A DNA stretch of 37,013 nt, taken from positions 1 through 37,013 of the forward strand of contig JAJPJH010000089.1 of NCBI GenBank assembly GCA_021324335.1, in the 5' to 3' direction. The notes under the pieces are model-generated. The model was given only the letters and a program-made list of their open reading frames with translations, searched no databases and was not told the origin of the DNA. Of the stretch, positions 34,698 to 37,013 are shown one piece after another. Both the position numbers and the translations under genes were made by a program. Each line of letters opens with the position of its first letter. Positions within the stretch are counted from its first letter, which is position 1. Source of the stretch: Gammaproteobacteria bacterium. GTDB lineage: Bacteria; Pseudomonadota; Gammaproteobacteria; DSM-16500.

Positions 34698-35333
34698 ATG
34701 ATAAAGAGAAAAGTGAATACCTTAGACGCCTTGTTTCCAAAAGTACGCCAGCGGGTGCTGGGATTGTTATATTGCCAGCCCGAGGCAGATTTTTATACCA
34801 ATGAAATTATTCGGTTAACTCATTCAGGAACAGGTGCAGTACAACGCGAATTAGAACATTTAACTGCGGCAGAGCTTATAATAGTGAAGCAAATGGGTAA
34901 TCAAAAACGTTATCAAGCCAATCGATCAGCACCATTTTTCTCAGAACTGCGTGGCTTCATTTTAAAAACATTCGGATTAGCTGAGGTAATGCAAGAACTA
35001 CTTAAGCCAGCCTCCAAGCAAATTCATGTTGCATTTATATATGGTTCAATAGCAAAGCATGAAGATACAGTGAACAGTGATATTGATTTAATGCTGATTG
35101 GGAAAGATTTAACATATGCTGATATATTTCGATTATTAGAAAAAGGCGAATTACAACTAGGCCGAAAAATTAATCCTACCTTATATTCATTATCAGAATG
35201 GGCGCGGAAATACAAAGAAGGTAATCATTTTGTCACGAAGGTAGGAAACCAACCTAAAATTTTTTTAATAGGATCCGAGGATGAGCTTAGCAAACTTAGC
35301 CAATCTGGTAAAAACGAATCAACTGAAAATTGA
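34698..35333 (+). CDS. HTH plus MNT-type nucleotidyltransferase
   Basis: A 211-aa protein. Residues 10-85 form a winged helix-turn-helix (VRQRVLGLLYCQPEADFYTNEIIRLTHSGTGAVQRELEHL). Residues 108-200 form a minimal nucleotidyltransferase with Gly116-Ser117 and Asp128-Ile-Asp130 (FIYGSIAKHEDTVNSDIDLMLIG). MNT proteins paired with HEPN proteins act as antitoxins that modify the partner (for example AMPylation in MntA/HepT). The fused helix-turn-helix probably binds the palindrome just upstream, allowing self-regulation. Overlaps the next gene by 53 bases. Confidence 0.85.
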   Translation: MIKRKVNTLDALFPKVRQRVLGLLYCQPEADFYTNEIIRLTHSGTGAVQRELEHLTAAELIIVKQMGNQKRYQANRSAPFFSELRGFILKTFGLAEVMQELLKPASKQIHVAFIYGSIAKHEDTVNSDIDLMLIGKDLTYADIFRLLEKGELQLGRKINPTLYSLSEWARKYKEGNHFVTKVGNQPKIFLIGSEDELSKLSQSGKNESTEN

Positions 35334-35706
35334 GTCATTTGAGCAAACTGAATTTAATGGTCTAATAAAGTCTGGCAAAATAAGCTTAAAGGATGCAAAT
35401 AATACCACTCTTCAATTAGAAAATCGCTTTCTTCTGGCGTATAAAGCAGCGCATTCATTTGCATTAGCAGCATTGAGATGGCACGGCTATCGGTCTACTA
35501 ATCGATACACTGTTTTTCAAGTTTTGCCGAATACGCTTGGGGTAGGAATGGAAGTATGGCGAATATTAGCGAAATGTCATGCTCTTCGAAATGTGGCCGA
35601 ATACGAGGGATATTTTGAAATTGATGAACAGCTATTAGGTGATCTACTGACAGCTACCCATGTTCTATTAGAGCGAGTAACTTCACTTGCAATCCATACC
35701 CCATAA
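35281..35706 (+). CDS. HEPN-like helical protein, partner of the MNT nucleotidyltransferase
   Basis: A 141-aa all-helical protein. The start at ATG 35281 overlaps the preceding gene, so the two are coupled. The middle (RFLLAYKAAHSFALAALRWHGYR) and CHALRNVAEYEGYF resemble HEPN-type proteins coded beside nucleotidyltransferases. Toxic HEPN RNases usually have R-x4-6-H; here R103-N-V-A-E-Y108 lacks the His, so this may be a variant or non-nuclease family. Toxin role inferred from pairing only. The last residues overlap a region just before idi. Confidence 0.68.
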   Translation: MSLANLANLVKTNQLKIESFEQTEFNGLIKSGKISLKDANNTTLQLENRFLLAYKAAHSFALAALRWHGYRSTNRYTVFQVLPNTLGVGMEVWRILAKCHALRNVAEYEGYFEIDEQLLGDLLTATHVLLERVTSLAIHTP

Positions 35707-35740
35707 CGCTATAAAAGGCCACCACCCACTGGAACATATT

Positions 35741-36277
35741 ATGCCAACAACTGAATCCGTTATCTTAGTCGATACGCACGATCAAGAAATCGGTCAAGCA
35801 GAAAAATTAGAAGCCCATAAAAAAAACCTGCTACACCGGGCTTTTTCCATCTTTATCTTCCGCCATCACGAGGCTACTCTCGAGCTACTCCTCCAACAAC
35901 GCGCCTTCCATAAATATCACTCCCCCGGCCTATGGACAAACACCTGCTGTTCCCACCCCCGCCCAGGCGAGGAAGTGATTGCCGCTGGGGAAAGACGGTT
36001 GGAAGAAGAATTTGGGTTTACCACGCGACTCAAGAATGTTGGCTGGTTTCATTACAATGTCCATTTCCCTAATGGCTTAGCAGAAAATGAGATTGATCAT
36101 GTGCTCATCGGCGTTATTACGCCCACCATCCAGCTAACGCCCAATCCCGAGGAAATCGCCACTTACCGTTGGGTAAATATATCCAACTTGCAGCAAGAGC
36201 TCCTAGCACATCCCGAAGCCTTTACGCCTTGGCTTGCTGAAGCATTTAATATAACTTTGCAGCACCTTCGCTTTTAA
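35741..36277 (+). CDS. idi: Isopentenyl-diphosphate delta-isomerase, type I
   Basis: A Nudix-fold enzyme (178 aa) interconverting isopentenyl and dimethylallyl diphosphate. The catalytic cysteine region TNTCCSHPRPGE has Cys70 and the metal ligand His72, and the second active-site patch is ENEIDHVLIG with Glu115 and Glu117; the Nudix-like helix is AAGERRLEEEFGF. ATG 35741 is preferred because the conserved start (ESVILVDTHDQEIGQAEKLEAH) follows it directly. Needed in mevalonate-pathway bacteria, since that route yields only isopentenyl diphosphate. Its stop overlaps that of the convergent gene by 4 bases. Confidence 0.96.
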   Translation: MPTTESVILVDTHDQEIGQAEKLEAHKKNLLHRAFSIFIFRHHEATLELLLQQRAFHKYHSPGLWTNTCCSHPRPGEEVIAAGERRLEEEFGFTTRLKNVGWFHYNVHFPNGLAENEIDHVLIGVITPTIQLTPNPEEIATYRWVNISNLQQELLAHPEAFTPWLAEAFNITLQHLRF

Positions 36278-36810
36278 AAAATCTTATAGGGTTTACCTGC
36301 TTTGATATTTGCTTTTTTTAGATCCTCTTTCAAATCAAGCAATTTCCTGCCGATTGATTTTATACTTTCTTCCATTAGTTTCTTTTGATCTTTTACTGGT
36401 GCGAAATCTAATTTCTCAGCTAACTTAGGCATAAAAAAAGTTAAGTGATTCCTCATCTCTTCTTGATACTGGGTACTCTTTCCTATTACCTCACCACCTC
36501 TCGATTTTAAGTCACCCCTATAGAATTTTAAAAATAACTCCGCCGCCTTCTTTGCCTCAATCTCTCCAACTTCCAATCCTTTCGCTATGCTAATTAATAT
36601 TTTCTTAAAATTTTCTCGATCAGTATAAATCGACAAAAGATTTTCAAAAGCTGATGTGCTGACAACATCTCTCACTTTCTCAAGCTGCCAATTTGCTTTC
36701 GCATAAGCTTGATAAGCGCGCGCGAGTTCTTCTAGCCGTAATCTATCTTGATCATTCAACCGCAGTTTACTGTCGGCGGGTTTCTTTTTAAAAAAATTGG
36801 GTATTGCCAT
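36274..36810 (-). CDS. Helical protein of unknown function behind a PmrA-like box, candidate effector
   Basis: A 178-aa protein I do not recognise. It is almost wholly helical and highly charged (FFKKKPADSKLRLNDQDRLRLEELARAY; LFLKFYRGDLKSRGGEVIG), with no signal peptide or membrane segment. The C-terminal 40 residues are acidic then basic (LMEESIKSIGRKLLDLKEDLKK, ending KPYKIF), reminiscent of the E-block and terminal hydrophobic residues of Dot/Icm substrates. ATG 36810 follows a strong GAGGAGGG. A PmrA-like direct repeat and a -10 lie upstream. No function is proposed; the effector label is inferred from the box and charge pattern. Confidence 0.75.
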   Translation of the reverse strand: MAIPNFFKKKPADSKLRLNDQDRLRLEELARAYQAYAKANWQLEKVRDVVSTSAFENLLSIYTDRENFKKILISIAKGLEVGEIEAKKAAELFLKFYRGDLKSRGGEVIGKSTQYQEEMRNHLTFFMPKLAEKLDFAPVKDQKKLMEESIKSIGRKLLDLKEDLKKANIKAGKPYKIF

Positions 36811-36850
36811 GACTATTCCCTCCTCGTTTTTTATATTTCTTTATTTCTTA

Positions 36851-36894
36851 AGTATAACCAAGCGATCACTGCTAGTTATTAAGAGAGGATTAAG
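36851..36894 (-). promoter_or_regulatory. PmrA-like box and -10 for the unknown helical gene
   Basis: Reading the minus strand from 36894: CTTAATCCT, two bases (CT), CTTAATAAC (ending 36875). The two CTTAAT copies are exactly 11 bp apart, as in the cTTAATatT-N2-cTTAATatT PmrA consensus. A TATACT -10 (36856-36851) begins 18 bases after the box, the spacing expected if the regulator sits over the -35. Confidence 0.55.
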
Positions 36895-36906
36895 TTATTG
36901 TTATTA

Positions 36907-37013
36907 ATAGCGAGTAGGAGGCGGCTCACGCCGCCGTCCTCTCACACCACCGTACGTGCGGTGTCGCATACGGCGGTTTAAGTTAACGTTTCAACAACAT
37001 CGCTTGTTGTTCC
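36907..37013 (-). mobile_element. Group II intron, 3' end (domains V and VI), truncated by window edge
   Basis: On the minus strand, positions 36979-36946 fold as a 34-nt domain V: a 9-bp lower stem starting ACCGCCGTA, a two-base CG bulge, a 4-bp upper stem and an ACAC tetraloop, with a CGC catalytic triad. It is followed by GTGAGAGG and a domain VI hairpin (GGCGGC-GTGA-GCCGCC). GAG/AGGA pairs with TCCT/CTC leaving one bulged A at 36915, the expected branch point. The intron would end in AT eight bases on, at 36907. The reverse transcriptase gene lies outside the window. Confidence 0.82.

Overview
The window looks like a chromosomal segment of a host-associated gammaproteobacterium of the Legionellales, most probably near Coxiellaceae. 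This is inferred from content, not from a database search. The reasons are a complete bacterial mevalonate operon in place of the usual MEP genes, gammaproteobacterial housekeeping neighbourhoods (nrdR-nusB-thiL-pgpA, xseB-ispA), several eukaryote-like proteins of the kind secreted by Dot/Icm systems, and direct repeats resembling the PmrA box that controls Dot/Icm genes in Legionella and Coxiella.

Layout. 1-8847: an MdtABC-like tripartite RND efflux operon with its outer-membrane factor; that last gene carries an in-frame palindromic repeat element before its lipoprotein signal. 8856-9431: a small protein with an N-terminal F-box and a C-terminal CaaX box. 9432-12139: a ParD/RelE-like toxin-antitoxin pair, a GrpB-GNAT fusion and a HicA/HicB pair. 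12210-13980: tRNA-Glu, tRNA-Ala, gltX and tRNA-Val. 14011-18386: a membrane protein, a deacetylase-fold enzyme, murF and an isocitrate dehydrogenase. 18480-19638: xseB and ispA. 19639-20543: a gene-poor stretch with a decayed MazE/MazF-type locus. 20544-24251: nrdR and nusB, then a PIN toxin-antitoxin pair lodged before thiL and pgpA, then a small EamA transporter.

24252-28750 is an AT-rich island with two large unrecognised-type genes. One is a protein with remote kinase-like motifs behind a PmrA-like box. The other is a D12-class DNA adenine methyltransferase fused to a tail with nuclear-localisation-like and zinc-finger-like motifs. 28758-33983 (minus) is the mevalonate operon: HMG-CoA reductase, a fused HMG-CoA synthase/mevalonate kinase, a phosphomevalonate-kinase-like protein and diphosphomevalonate decarboxylase. 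After a GNAT gene and an MNT/HEPN-type pair comes idi (35741-36277), then a small unknown gene with the best PmrA-like box in the window. The right edge is the 3' end of a group II intron.

How it works together. The mevalonate operon makes isopentenyl diphosphate, Idi isomerises it, and IspA condenses the products into farnesyl diphosphate. The F-box/CaaX protein, the kinase-like protein, the methyltransferase and the PmrA-box gene are candidate secreted effectors. The toxin-antitoxin pairs, the palindromic repeat and the intron mark a genome with much mobile and selfish DNA. Effector assignments rest on motifs only.
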